Below, piece by piece: positions 52,705 through 63,400 of a stretch of 64,000 nucleotides of DNA. A program made the position numbers and the translations under genes. The notes beneath the pieces are model-generated. The model was not told the DNA's origin and did not search any database. It saw nothing but the letters and a program-made list of their open reading frames with translations. Origin of the DNA: Vesta saturnalis. Taxonomy: Eukaryota; Arthropoda; Insecta; Coleoptera; Lampyridae. Position 1 is the stretch's first letter; each line of letters starts with the position of its first letter. Location of the stretch: NCBI GenBank assembly GCA_036346205.1, contig JARFJB010001973.1, positions 886,001 through 950,000 of the forward strand, read 5' to 3'.

Positions 52705-52751
52705 TGGGTGCTTGAAATAATTGCTGTTGTTGATATTGATTTCCGTATTGC

Positions 52752-53440
52752 AGGTAATTTTTTGTAAAAGTAAGTGTAGAAATTACGATATCATCGAAAT
52801 ATTCAAAAGAATGCGATCAATTAAACTTTTAAATGTTGCAGCCTTGGGACCGTGAAAGTAGTCAACGTTTCATACTCAGCAGAAACTTGAATTTGCAAAT
52901 AAGCAGAACGTATGTCTAAGGTGGAGAGATAACGAGTATTGTGAAGAGGATCAAGAATAGAACTAATATAAAGTACACACCTTTCTATGTCCCTGTAGTG
53001 ACATTGCGAAAATCGACACAAAATTGGTACTTATAGTCTTTTGTTTTGATGAGAACGATGGGGCTGAATAAAGTGCTAGAATAAGGTTCATTCACACTTA
53101 ATTCTAGCATAATGTCCAATTGTTTACTGGTTATCTGATTAACAGAAGGAGAAAGCTTATAGTAGCACTGTTGAATTAGTTGAGTAGAAGTTTATTTGGT
53201 GATAGACCAAAATAGCACAACTCAACTCTAAAGAAGCCGCTAAGCAAAAATCCACAGATGATTAATCGCCAAAAATCAATTCCTAAAATTTGTTATCCAA
53301 ATATGTTAGAAAGAACCTCTAAGATAACAGTTGATGCGAGGGTAATTGGTATAAAATTACCCAAAATGCCCATTTATTCCCTTCAACTGAGGTACAGGAG
53401 GAAGACCAACCCAATTGAAACTACTTAAAATAGTGTGAGA
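52752..53440 (-). pseudogene. Ty3/gypsy pol, upstream part (protease scrap, RT fingers/palm)
   Basis: The ORF 53021-52821 reads YRDIERCV, then SILDPLHNTRYLSTLDIRSAY and TTFTVP, the RT motif region with the first catalytic Asp of gypsy polymerases. A deletion follows, then a shifted YFDDIVI containing the DD pair (near 52790). Upstream sequence to 53440 contains only scraps in which I cannot define a protease. The gene resumes at 48695 beyond the LINE. Confidence 0.7.
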
Positions 53441-54810
53441 TGTCACGTGGCCGTGATTTTATCGATTATTTGCCGTTAATTTTGACATTATAACTTAGTT
53501 GTTAATATTGCACATGTAAAATGCAGTATACCTTCATGAAATTGATCTTGATAACGGGTAAATGTTTGGAAAGCTTTTGATTGTAACGTTTTTATTTCGT
53601 CTTTTACGTATTTAAAAGGATTCAAAATTTTCACAGGTAGCAATCGCCTTTAGAATCCTTTTTTTGAAAATGAAATAAAGCTTTTGGTTTTTTTATCAAA
53701 TTTTGATGAAAGTTAAAAAATTAGGATTTAATTGACGTTATTTGTATCGATATTTAGTGAAACCATTTGGCTGGAAATAAAGTAGTTTTTGGTGTAAATA
53801 AATGTTCTGGTTATTTTAATTCTGGTGAATTTTATTAAATGGATTTGAGATAGGATCATGTCAAACTATATTAAGTATGAATTTATTACTTTGTATCTAA
53901 ATTCAGTGCAGAAAAGGGTACTTCGCTGTTTATTAAGACGTGTTAGGAGACGATTTATCAGAGTATTTCGATAAGATTATTTGGGTTTAAACAAAGAGCT
54001 TACTTTTTAAGTATGAGGCATTAACGTTTAGAGTAGCTAAGAAATCTTTAATTTACAGTATATTGATTACACTGATAAGGTTGTGAAGTGTTTTCTCGTG
54101 ATGCAATTTTTCCGACGACTTTCGAGTTTAATTCTTGTGAGCGCGTATTCACAAAATTAAGTAATTTTTTTTATGATCGGTTAATTAGTATAGTAGGCAT
54201 AAAAAAACCAATGTGGCGTCCAATGATTTTTTCACGAGGAGAAAACTAATTTAGATGCATAGGAGTTAACAAGTTACAGCTACGGCGATGAGTGAGTACC
54301 GCGGGACGACGCTAACCGTAATCCGTGTAGTAAAAATTTCCGTCAGTGGGGGCTTCATCTCCGAACAAACCCTTAAAGGGATCATATTAAGTCGTTCACT
54401 CATCACGAGATTGATTTATTGTTATGTGCAGCATTATCCCTCTATCCATCCTCCTAAGTGTTCCTGAGTGCTTTAGCACGATAGGCCAAATTTAGCCTGT
54501 TGAGGTCCACAATCATAAAAAAAAAAGTTTGTCTAAAGGGACTTCGAAAATCCAGGGAGGCATAAGTGTTTACCTAGTGCTTTCACTGTTCTTCGGAGTA
54601 GTTATCGCTTTTATGCTGAAGAAACCAACGTTCGTTCCTAATTCCAGACAGTTGGTTCACAGTTCGCCGATAACAAATGACTCGCTGTAAATAAATAAGC
54701 TTTTAGTTATTTTAAAAATAATAAGTGTTATTCAGAACTTGTATATAATTAGAGTGAAGATAACAAGTAACCCGCTGTAAATAAAGCTGCTTTTGTGTAC
54801 AGTTAAAGAA
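53441..54810. repeat. dispersed long repeat copy B (LTR-like), beginning TGTCACGTGG
   Basis: Second copy of the repeat at 15410-16500, sharing the same series of blocks, including the GCTGTAAATAAA near the end (54774). This copy is longer, with extra sequence around 54280-54660. It abuts the gypsy pol fragment, which would fit an LTR, but no primer-binding site was recognised next to it. Confidence 0.6.
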
Positions 54811-54978
54811 GAAGTACCAAACAGAATTAGGTCAAAGTAAAGTAAAGTTCACAAATAACGTGTAAATATATAGACATAAGTGTAACGTACAACAAATTGA
54901 AATTTTAATCTAAACGCAATTTGGGAAACAAAACCTTCACGAGGGAGAATCAAGCGTAATTAATTACATCAACCATAA

Positions 54979-55022
54979 TGCCGACGTCGCCGCCGAGTTC
55001 ATCTTCTGGGTTTCTCCCCCAG
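54979..55022 (+). CDS. candidate short first exon, unidentified
   Basis: ATG 54979 opens a GC-rich run (PTSPPSSSSGFLPQ) ending CAG|GTATCT. It follows repeat copy B, much as the GC-rich region at 16.8 kb follows copy A. No downstream exon was located. Confidence 0.2.
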
Positions 55023-55039
55023 GTATCTGTATAACAAAG

Positions 55040-55640
55040 GTGCAACTCCAGGTTCACTAAGGTAAACACTGTTTGCCTATTTTTTGTTTTAGTGGCTGAC
55101 AAAGATTAATAAATTCTTCTGTATTGTATTTTTTTGTTGTTTGTACAAACTTTTGAATACGCTGGCATTTCGAGATTAACTTCTGATTTTTTATCGTTTC
55201 AATTTTATTACAAGCGTATTCATCCGTGTCATGTTCCAAATTCGTTTGAGTGGTTTTTATTTGTTATATTGACGAAATTGTATCGAAATTATGTATCTAA
55301 TGAGAACGCCATTGATTTGCTTATAATCATTTGTTATTGTGGCATATTAATCAGATTTACAATACTGAAACTAGCTAGTATCACCGCCTTTTAGATAAAC
55401 TAGGTGATTTAACGCGCATAGAAAGCAATGGATGTAATAATTGTACTGATATCTCGATGGTTTAGTTTTTTTTTATTTGTTTAAAATACATCTCTTTAGG
55501 TTAATGGACTTGTGTTTTTTTATTAAAGTTCGAACCCATTTGCTGTAAAGCCAAATATTTCCACGCATATTAAGTGTTTGTTTTATTTGAATTAGATTAT
55601 TGCATCAACGTCACTATTTTTGGTGTTTAATTTAACCGTC
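55040..55640. other. AT-rich sequence, no gene recognised
   Basis: ORFs of 60-86 codons on both strands (55057-55239 and 55134-55394) have no family resemblance and overlap each other. Confidence 0.4.
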
Positions 55641-56605
55641 ATGTGCACAGTCGACTTTTATACCCATTCTGCACAGTAAGGGTACCCGAGTACCAACATA
55701 GGTTTTAAGTGAGAAAACAGTATTTGCTTGATTTTTTCCAAATTTGTGTTTACAGATGCATATAGCATACACGTTTACTCTAAGTAATTTTATAAAATAC
55801 ATACCTAAATAGATATTTGGCCATATAATTACCCATTTTCCTGAAGAATGCCTACAATCCCGGTAATTGTAGGAATTTTTTTCTGCAAATTATTGTTAAT
55901 CATTAACCTACTTTCTAAGCTCTGAATAAATAATTTTGTAAAAGTTTAAGTACCTAATTATGATTTCTGATAATTAATTTTGCATAACTTCTAGAATAGC
56001 GAGTGTTTTAAAAGTTTAAGTATATAATTATATCTGATAATCAATTTGTCATTAGCCTTTGAAATAATGGGTATTTTATCATAGTGAAAATAGAGCTCAT
56101 TGCCATTGATGACACTTTTGTGGTATCAACATCATCATTTCAAAGGAAGACCCGAAAATGTTGTGAAATATGTAAACAACCGATCTATAACGAACATTGT
56201 GTAACAACAACAAAATGTTGTGATTGTAACTCACTATTTACAAACTATTTTTTTAGAGCAATACATTTTTTTATATTACTTTTTTCTTGTTTTGCTACTA
56301 GTTACCATATTTACAGATAATACTGTTATATACATACATAAAAATAGGCTAAACCTATAGAAAATGTTTATATGTACCGCGGTACCTAGATTATGTGTTT
56401 AAGGTGTAAACTTTTATTTTATGCATAAACTCAATTTTTTATTGAGTTGCATGATTGTGTAATTGTGTCATTGTGTAATCAACATAAGAGGGATTCATTT
56501 AGGCTAAACAGAAGCTTAAACAATGTAGCTCGAAGAAAAGTTATAAAAAAATAGGATTCGAAAATGCGAAAGGTGGCTGGGTACCTTACTGTGCACATAA
56601 GGGCG
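55628..56605 (+). mobile_element. possible short piggyBac-derived remnant
   Basis: TGCACAGTAAGGGTACCC at 55669-55686 has an inverted near-copy (GGGTACCTTACTGTGCAC, 56579-56596). The left outer flank reads TTTAACCG, compatible with a TTAA site. Inside, the ORF 56084-56320 has a Cys-rich block, RKTRKCCEICKQPIYNEHC, then CCDCNS, like a piggyBac C-terminal zinc ribbon. The right TTAA was not found, so the limits are approximate. Confidence 0.4.
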
Positions 56606-56897
56606 TAGCGGAGCGCGACTATCTGTGCAATACCCTGTTGACTTTCACGAAAATCTGCAAATGATCTCCAATTGCCCAAAACCTCAAACTCTAAGGTTTT
56701 ATAGTTTTTCCTGAATTTCATTTCCAAATAGGAAACATAGGACACACACACACACACACATTTTGTAAAATCGATATCTTTGGACCAATAAGGCTCGAAA
56801 TGTTTATTTTTGGCGATTTATGTTTTTTTTTTGTTCCAATGCAATATTTTCTCTTACACACCAGTTAAGAGAAAGTAAAAACAAACTTTTCTTAAAT

Positions 56898-57002
56898 TTT
56901 GACATTTTACTGATTGCTGTGTTAAAACATTAACCTCAATTATAGTTTTGACATTTTACTGAGTGCTCCGTTAAACATTAACCTCAATTACAATTTTGAC
57001 AT
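56898..57002. repeat. two tandem ~52-bp units in the 3' flank of the second M13 gene
   Basis: TTTTGACATTTTACTGA... and AACATTAACCTCAATTA... blocks occur twice in a row, and a third partial TTTTGACATTTA runs into the stop codon of the M13 paralogue. Confidence 0.8.
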
Positions 57003-58357
57003 TTACCAAAACGTACATTTGTTTTTTGGATTCATTGTTGATTGAATCGAACAATTAAAATCTTTTGCAAAAGCTTTTGAATTAGAAACCATGCCAATTA
57101 TTCTATACATTTCCGGTGAATGGTCGCTGACTAAAATTTTGTTTCTTAAATATTCATCTCTTGACTTCGCACACCATACATTTGCTAAAGAAATCCAAAA
57201 CATTTGATTTGGTGTGTAATTTAAATTTGGTAAACATTTTTCAGGCCCTTTCGTTTTTACTCTTCCTTGATATGCTTCGTAAACTACTTTAAGGCCACCA
57301 TTGTCAGCAATATTCTCACTTAAAGTTAAAATACCATTCAACTAAAATTTTGTTAATTTATACTGAAAAATTTAAATAAGAATTTTAATTTAATTACGCT
57401 GGCTTTCAACTTTTTATTCGAAAAATTTCCATACTGATGTATAATGCAATTAGCTTTTTCAAGGTAAGCTTTTTCAGTTTCTGCACTCCACCAATTTTCT
57501 AATAACCCCTCTTTACTAATTTGTTTTCCTGTGTCATCGAATCCATGAGTCAATTCGTGCCCTATAATAAACCCAATTCCACCAAAATTCATATAATCTG
57601 GTCGGCCGTTTTCAAACATAGCTCCTTGAAGTATTCCGGCTGGTATAACTAAATAACTACGAGTGATAGATAGCTATTATAATAATTATTTGAAGATAGT
57701 ACTTATTGAATTTTCTGCAAGATGGTAAAACGCGTTTACTTCATGTGAAAGGCTATGTTTTTCCCAATCATTTCTATTTAGTGGTTGCAAATAGCTTTCG
57801 AACATGTGATTTTGAGAAAATTTTTCAATATTTAAAGTAAATTGCAAATAATCATCTACCACATTCAACTAAAAAAATGTATTATTTTCTATTTCTTTAA
57901 CTTTCTGGAAAATACTTTTTCATAATGATTATTTAATACTTCATCATCCAACAGCTCCTCTGGGTATGCAATGTGTTGTTCGATTGCCTCCGCTTTTGCT
58001 TGTGCTATATTTTTAGTTACATCGTCCATCCAATCAACATTTTCTAACATTTGAAGGAACTTTTTTTGTAAACTTGATACAATTTTTTTCATATTATGTT
58101 TTGCGTCCTTACTGAAGTATTTACGAGCGTACAAAGCAGCTGCAGCGATTTTCATTCTGTAAACAAACAACTTAGAGATAAATATTTAAGAATTAATGTA
58201 CTTGTCTGTAACATCACTTAAACATTCTTTCCATCTAGCTGAAACAGTTGTTCCAACTATTTGATTCACAAATTTATTTTGTATATCTCTTACTTCTTGG
58301 TTTAATGTATGAGCAATAGACGCAACGGCTATAGATACTGCGTAGTTAGCCAAGACC
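57003..58357 (-). pseudogene. second M13 metallopeptidase, 3' five exons only
   Basis: Exons: 58357-58202, 58156-57916, 57868-57703, 57648-57398, 57341-57003, with GT-AG borders. The last four have exactly the same lengths (241, 166, 251, 339) as exons 6-9 of the gene at 28.9-31.5 kb. The zinc site HELTH, the ENIADNGG glutamate, NAFYH and the C-terminal CTFW are intact, and no frame break is seen in these exons. I found no counterpart of exons 1-4 in the ~1 kb before the next transposon fossil (59.3 kb) or further up to 60.9 kb. Either the 5' half is lost (truncated duplicate) or it lies far away behind a large intron. Confidence 0.8.
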
Positions 58358-58359
58358 CT

Positions 58360-59320
58360 GTGAAATATAATTACATATTATTATATAGGTTACACTGTAC
58401 TATTATGTTTTTATTATATTATTGTTATATTATTATCATTACATAGTAACCATGATAATTAATTAAAATATCACTTACACTTATCTTCGTCAGTAGTAGT
58501 TCACTCTTTCAGTGTTGAATATGTTGAAACCTATTTATGAAATATGGAAAAGTGAAAACGCAAATATAAGCCTGCTTAGTATAACAGTTTGATAAACGTA
58601 TAAAGCCAACTATGGAATAGAATTTTAGTAAAGAATAACTAGATCATCAATAGATTAAATATTGTTAAACTGCCTTGAAGATGACTATTCAGAACATCCT
58701 CTAACGGTCGAATGCTAACAGTGAAAACTGTTATAACCAACAAATTTAACAGCATTTAATCAAGTTATGACGTAGGTCTAAAATTGTGAAAAACTTTAAT
58801 TTGAAATTGACAAAAGCATTCACAAACAGAAAATTGACATCAACTAAAATGTTTCAATTTTAATTTTCATTTCAAATAACACTATGTCCGAGATAAAGAC
58901 TGGCACTCTAGGGATTTCGGAAACGGTAAGAGATAGAGTTTCGGTTAAATGGAAGAAAAGTTGGGAATTTGGAGTTTAGTAAAATAACTCTTTAAACTGA
59001 CGTAATTCCGAATCGTTCCGAAGTTATGCGACAAAAAGCGAATTTTCACGATTTCGTTTTTGAAAAATAGATCCTTTGTGCTTGATTTAATTGTGATTTT
59101 AAACTTACGATTATCGGAGATTATCTAAGTATGAGCCTGTATCCCTTCCAATAACATTTAAACTGAATTTTATTCATAAATGGTAATGCTAACTAGGCCT
59201 TCCTCATCAAATTAATGAAATGACACAGAATTTTTCAATTTCGAATACAAATTTTATAACCAATTAATTACAATCAATCAACAACACATAAATGGACGGA
59301 TAACATTTGATGACAAGAAA
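58360..59320. other. region upstream of the M13 paralogue; no exon recognised
   Basis: AT-rich. I searched the - strand for the equivalents of M13 exons 1-4 (NPCDDFYNFACGG region) and did not see them. Confidence 0.45.
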
Positions 59321-59322
59321 AT

Positions 59323-60330
59323 TTAAACAAAACGCATAACAATAATTAACCAAATAATTATAATACTAAAAGCTCTCCTTTTTTTCTCCAAACATAAAGA
59401 GCATCTTCTAACTGTAAAATCCAAATTATTCTTTAACAGTGTAGGTGCTACAGTTTGGAATGCGTTAAGTATCATCCTTCGGAGTTCTTCTTCTGTTCCA
59501 AACATAAGTTTATAAACCTAAATTTTTTACTTTTTTTTGTACCCCCAAAAAAAAATAATCCAGCGGGGTTATATCGGGAAAACAGGCTGGACAAAGTGTT
59601 TCATAATGGGCACTTAAAACTCTTTCGGCAAACCTATTTGAATGGTAATCCTTAACCAGGCATGAATTATGCGCAGTTGCCACATCCTGCTGAAACCAAC
59701 AATCGCGTACTTCGGCTAAGGGTAAATTATCAAAGGCGTCCTCCAATGTAGTTTCTAGTAAATTTAAGTAACGTTGCCAATGTTAAATTTTGATTATAAA
59801 AAGATCCTATTATCCTTCTTCCTTAAATCCCAACCCGCATATTGAAGGCAGAACGGCGTTGATGTCGTGACCCTCTACATAATTTTTGATTTTCTTCAGA
59901 CCAATGATGAACGTTCGTTCTATTAAATATTCCATTATTGGAAACCGTACTTTCATCACACCATAATATGTAGCAAGGAAAATTATTGTTCTAATGACAT
60001 TTGTACACCACTCAGAGAATAATCTCTCTTACTGTGTGACCTGGTCTAAGTCGTTGACCAATTCTGTATTTGCACGGATGCAATTGTGTCTTCTTTAGAA
60101 TAAAGTGTGCTGTTGATTTGGATAAGCCCACATTATTTTGAGTTTACGAGTTGATATTTCGGAATTTTCAGTAACGGATGACAATATATTGTTTACATAT
60201 TCTTCATTACTCGTTTTTTTCGAGATAGCACGGGTTTTTTAAAAGCACCGTATTCTTCAAGGTTAGTTACTAACTTGCTGAATGTTTTATTTTGCTGCTT
60301 CCTTTCGGGGTACTAGTTCAAATACATTCG
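59323..60330 (-). pseudogene. Tc1/mariner-like transposase remnant (DUF4817-related)
   Basis: 59746-59510 has CWFQQDVATAHNSCL (second catalytic Asp) and CFPDITPLDYFFLG, the typical C-terminal DDE_3 sequence. 59505-59323 continues with FGTEEELRRMILNAFQTVAP. Upstream frames to about 60330 hold scattered pieces of the N-terminal half. Strand and type match the 39.7 and 45 kb relics. No ends were found. Confidence 0.7.
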
Positions 60331-60886
60331 CTGTAGTGCATTTTTGTTTGCTTAAGATGTAATACCATATTAAGCCAAACTTTTCTCAATTTGAATATCC
60401 TGGTTCCATATTGTATTAGCAAATTAACTACCAACGAGAATTAGTACCGGAAACTAATAAATAAAGTAACTGTAAACTGGAGACAAAAATTCAATTTAAT
60501 TCAAAAGATCATAGTATTTGTTTTCCTAGGCCTACTTTTCTGTCATACAGAAGCTAATAGACATCTAGATGTTAATTAAAAAAATTAAAAGAAGTGAAAT
60601 AATTTTAATTATAATTTTTTTAGGGTGACTATGTAAGCCCCTTCGTACGTAAATAATGAAAACAGGTAACATTGTGAAAGCAAAAACAATAATCTGTCAG
60701 AATGAAATTTAAAACTTCATGTCAGATAGAGATTAATAGACAAATACATGTAAAACTAAAACATTCCAAAGCTGTCCGCTTCTATAAGATATCAAAGATA
60801 CAGTATAACCATTTTCATTCATACTTAATTCAATTCACCTTGCGTTATATTAAGAAATATTTTAAAGAATAGTTATGTAAAATCAA
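60331..60886. other. AT-rich sequence, no gene recognised
   Basis: Nothing supportable besides short AT-rich runs. Confidence 0.4.
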
Positions 60887-61084
60887 ATGTACCTCGAAAT
60901 CGTTATTCAGATATTGAACAAATTTGAACCAGCCCTTAAATTCAACTTTGGGAATATTCTTTTCTCTAAATTATCAAAGTATCATCAAGTTTTAGAAATA
61001 TTCGACAAAAACAAAAACAGCCCTAATAAATTCCCCTACCCCGCTGGTTTTCACCCAAAATCTAATCAGCTCCAAGAGCAAAGA

Positions 61085-61117
61085 ACACAGACACAGACAG
61101 ATACACACACGCACACG

Positions 61118-61148
<31 letters not shown>

Positions 61149-61532
61149 ACGCACACGCACACGCACACGCACACGCACACGCACACGCACACGCACACGC
61201 ACACGCACACGCACACGCACACGCACACGCACACGCACACGCACACGCACACGCACACGCACACGCACACGCACACGCACACGCACGCACACGCACACGC
61301 ACACGCACACGCACACGCACACGCACACGCACACGCACACGCACGCGCACGCGCACGCGCACACGCACACGCACACGCACACGCACACGCACACGCACAC
61401 GCTCACGCACACGCACACGCACACGCACACGCACGCGCACGCGCACACGCTCACGCACACGCACACCACACACACACACACACACACACACACGCTCACA
61501 CACACACACACACACACAGGCAGGCAGACAGA

Positions 61533-61574
<42 letters not shown>

Positions 61575-61591
61575 GACACACAGACACACCG

Positions 61592-61663
<72 letters not shown>

Positions 61664-61664
61664 G
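61085..61664. repeat. ~580-bp CA / CACACG simple-repeat array
   Basis: ACACGC hexamer repeats (61105-61460) pass into pure CA with AGACAG and GGCAGGCAG interruptions. Long open frames here (His-Ala, His-Thr, Arg-Thr, Val-Cys) are repeat translations. Confidence 0.95.
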
Positions 61665-61778
61665 TAGTTATACAAGGCCGATCCTAACTTAAAAAGTCAC
61701 TAGAAAAGTTACTAGATTTAAAAAAGTCACTAGAAAAGTCACTAGATTTGCAAGGTCACCTTGGGGGTCAGATGATAG

Positions 61779-62610
61779 CTGGTTCGCGTCCTCGCTAGAA
61801 TGTGGTGTATCATAGCTAAAAATAGTCGGTGCTTGTCTGCAGTAAAAGGTGGTCGCGTCATAGCTAGAAAATAGTCGGTTCGCCTCTTAGCTAAGAATTA
61901 TAGTGACAGCACCATCATTAAAAATAGCTGGTGCGTCATTATTAAAAAATAGTAGGTAACCAAACACATGTGTGGTTTGAATCTGTGCTATGCAAATATG
62001 TCACAAAGGAAAATAACCAGATATGTGTGGTTGGTGTCTGTGCTAGACACCATATGTGGTTCGCGTCCTCGCTAGAATGTGGTGTATCATCGCTAAAAAT
62101 AGTCGGTGCTTGTATGCAGTAAAGGTGGTCGCGTCATAGCTAGAAAATAGTCGGTTCGGGTCTTAGCTAAAAATTATAGTGACAGCACCATCATTAAAAA
62201 TAGCTGGTGCGAGTCGTTAAAAAATAGTAGGTAACCAAACACATGTGTGGTTTGAATCTCTGCTATGCAAATATGTCACAAAGGGAAATAACCAGATATG
62301 AGTGGTTGGTGTCTGTGCTAGACACACATCTGGTTCGCGTCCTGGATAAAAGGTAGTTGTATCACAGCTAAAAATAGCCGGTTTTTGTCCTCACTAAAAG
62401 GTGGTCGCGCCATAACAAAAAATAGTCGGTTCGCGTCGTATCTAAAAAATATAGTGACAGCACTATCATTAAAAATAACTGATGTGCGTCATCATTAAAA
62501 AATAGTAGGTGACCAAACCCATGTGTGGTTTGAATCTCTGATATGCAAATATGTCACAAAGGAAATAACCAGATATGTTTGGTTCGTTTCTGTGCTAAAG
62601 ACACGCAATA
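61779..62610. repeat. three tandem ~277-bp units
   Basis: The unit starts GGTTCGCGTCCT at about 61779, 62057 and 62332. Each contains AGCTAAAAATAG, GGTGGTCGCG, TATAGTGACAGCAC, AAAAAATAGTAGGT, ACACATGTGTGGTTTGAATC (or variant) and AAATATGTCACAAAGG. Units 1 and 2 are closer to each other than to unit 3. Confidence 0.85.
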
Positions 62611-62646
62611 GAAAAGTAACTAGATGTGAGGTTTATAACAAGTGGG

Positions 62647-62654
62647 TATATAAA
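62647..62654 (+). promoter_or_regulatory. TATA box upstream of a small ORF
   Basis: TATATAAA, followed 34 bases later by TCATT as a weak initiator and then the 62684-62878 ORF. The layout parallels the promoter at 2977. Confidence 0.4.
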
Positions 62655-62683
62655 CTGGCCTTTAGACAGATGTAAAGGTTTCA

Positions 62684-62878
62684 TTGAAGTTAATAAGTCT
62701 GCAGAAATACAATATAATAATGAAGAATTCAATGCAAAAGTTTGCATCAGGAGCAATTTGTAAGAGGTCTCCAAAAATGGAACAAATAGAAGACCTGACA
62801 CGCAAAATAAAGAAGTTAAAATATGATTTGGAGTTGTATGAAGTGCAGCGTATGCTGAAAAAAGCAATATTAAACTAA
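62684..62878 (+). CDS. small Lys-rich ORF, unidentified
   Basis: A 64-codon ORF (with an internal ATG at 62720) whose C-terminal half is a probable charged helix or coiled coil: LTRKIKKLKYDLELYEVQRM. A TATA box precedes it at normal distance. No homologue recognised. A complementary-strand ORF (62595-62867) covers the same DNA, so coding is uncertain. Confidence 0.35.
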   Translation: MKLISLQKYNIIMKNSMQKFASGAICKRSPKMEQIEDLTRKIKKLKYDLELYEVQRMLKKAILN

Positions 62879-62884
62879 AGTCTT

Positions 62885-63400
62885 GTTACTAATGCATTAC
62901 TGTAAAATTGCTAACAATCTAGACATTGATGTGTTTCGTGTTACACTGGCAGAACTAAAATCAAAAGTTAAAAACTTATGATCTGTTAGTAAAATTTGAA
63001 TAGATTTGAAATACCTTATTTTACAAAGAATTTGCTATTTATTCTTGTGAACTGTTGTTATATTGTTTTCCCCAATTTTTAATTTTAATAGCCCTGAAAA
63101 CTTGTCGTTTATTAGAATTTGTGAAGTGGTGTATACCGTATTATTTAAACAAATATTGTGTTTGAAATATGTAAAAATGAAAATGAAATAAAGGTGCTCA
63201 ACGGAATTGTATATACTACATGAAAATTTTTAAACTAAACAAAGATGCTTTACTGCATTATATACTATATGAATATTGATTTAATTTAAAATATTACTAT
63301 CAATGTATTATTGTAAAATTGATAACAAACTAGACATTGGTGTGTTTTGTGTTACACTGGCAGAACTAAAATCAAAAGTTAAAAACTTATGATCCGTTAG
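62885..63400. repeat. direct repeat pair, ~100 bp, ~410 bp apart
   Basis: 62885-62990 and 63296-63400 share TGTAAAATTG, TAGACATTG, GTGTTACACTGGCAGAACTAA and AAAGTTAAAAACTTATGAT with a handful of substitutions. Confidence 0.85.
62892..62981 (+). CDS. 29-residue mini-ORF, copy 1
   Basis: A short ORF beginning MHYCKIANNLDID and ending LKSKVKNL before TGA. It is duplicated at about 63304-63393 with most changes at codons rather than indels. Too short to claim as a gene on its own. Confidence 0.25.
   Translation: MHYCKIANNLDIDVFRVTLAELKSKVKNL

Larger units (their letters stand above)
48696..52751 (-). mobile_element. Jockey-type non-LTR retrotransposon (LINE)
   Basis: On the - strand: gag-like ORF1 (about 52704-51640), endonuclease plus reverse transcriptase ORF2 (about 51430-48912), a short 3' UTR and a poly(A) tail seen as T9 at 48696-48704. 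AGGT occurs at both borders (48693-48696 and 52752-52755), a possible 4-bp target duplication. It interrupts a Ty3/gypsy pol gene. All domains are present in order but broken by frameshifts, so it is a nearly full-length dead copy. Confidence 0.82.

Noticed and set aside
60887..61687. 266-codon ORF and long antisense ORFs over the CA/CACG array
   Set aside because: The length comes from the simple repeat; the non-repeat N-terminal part is short, AT-rich and unrecognised.
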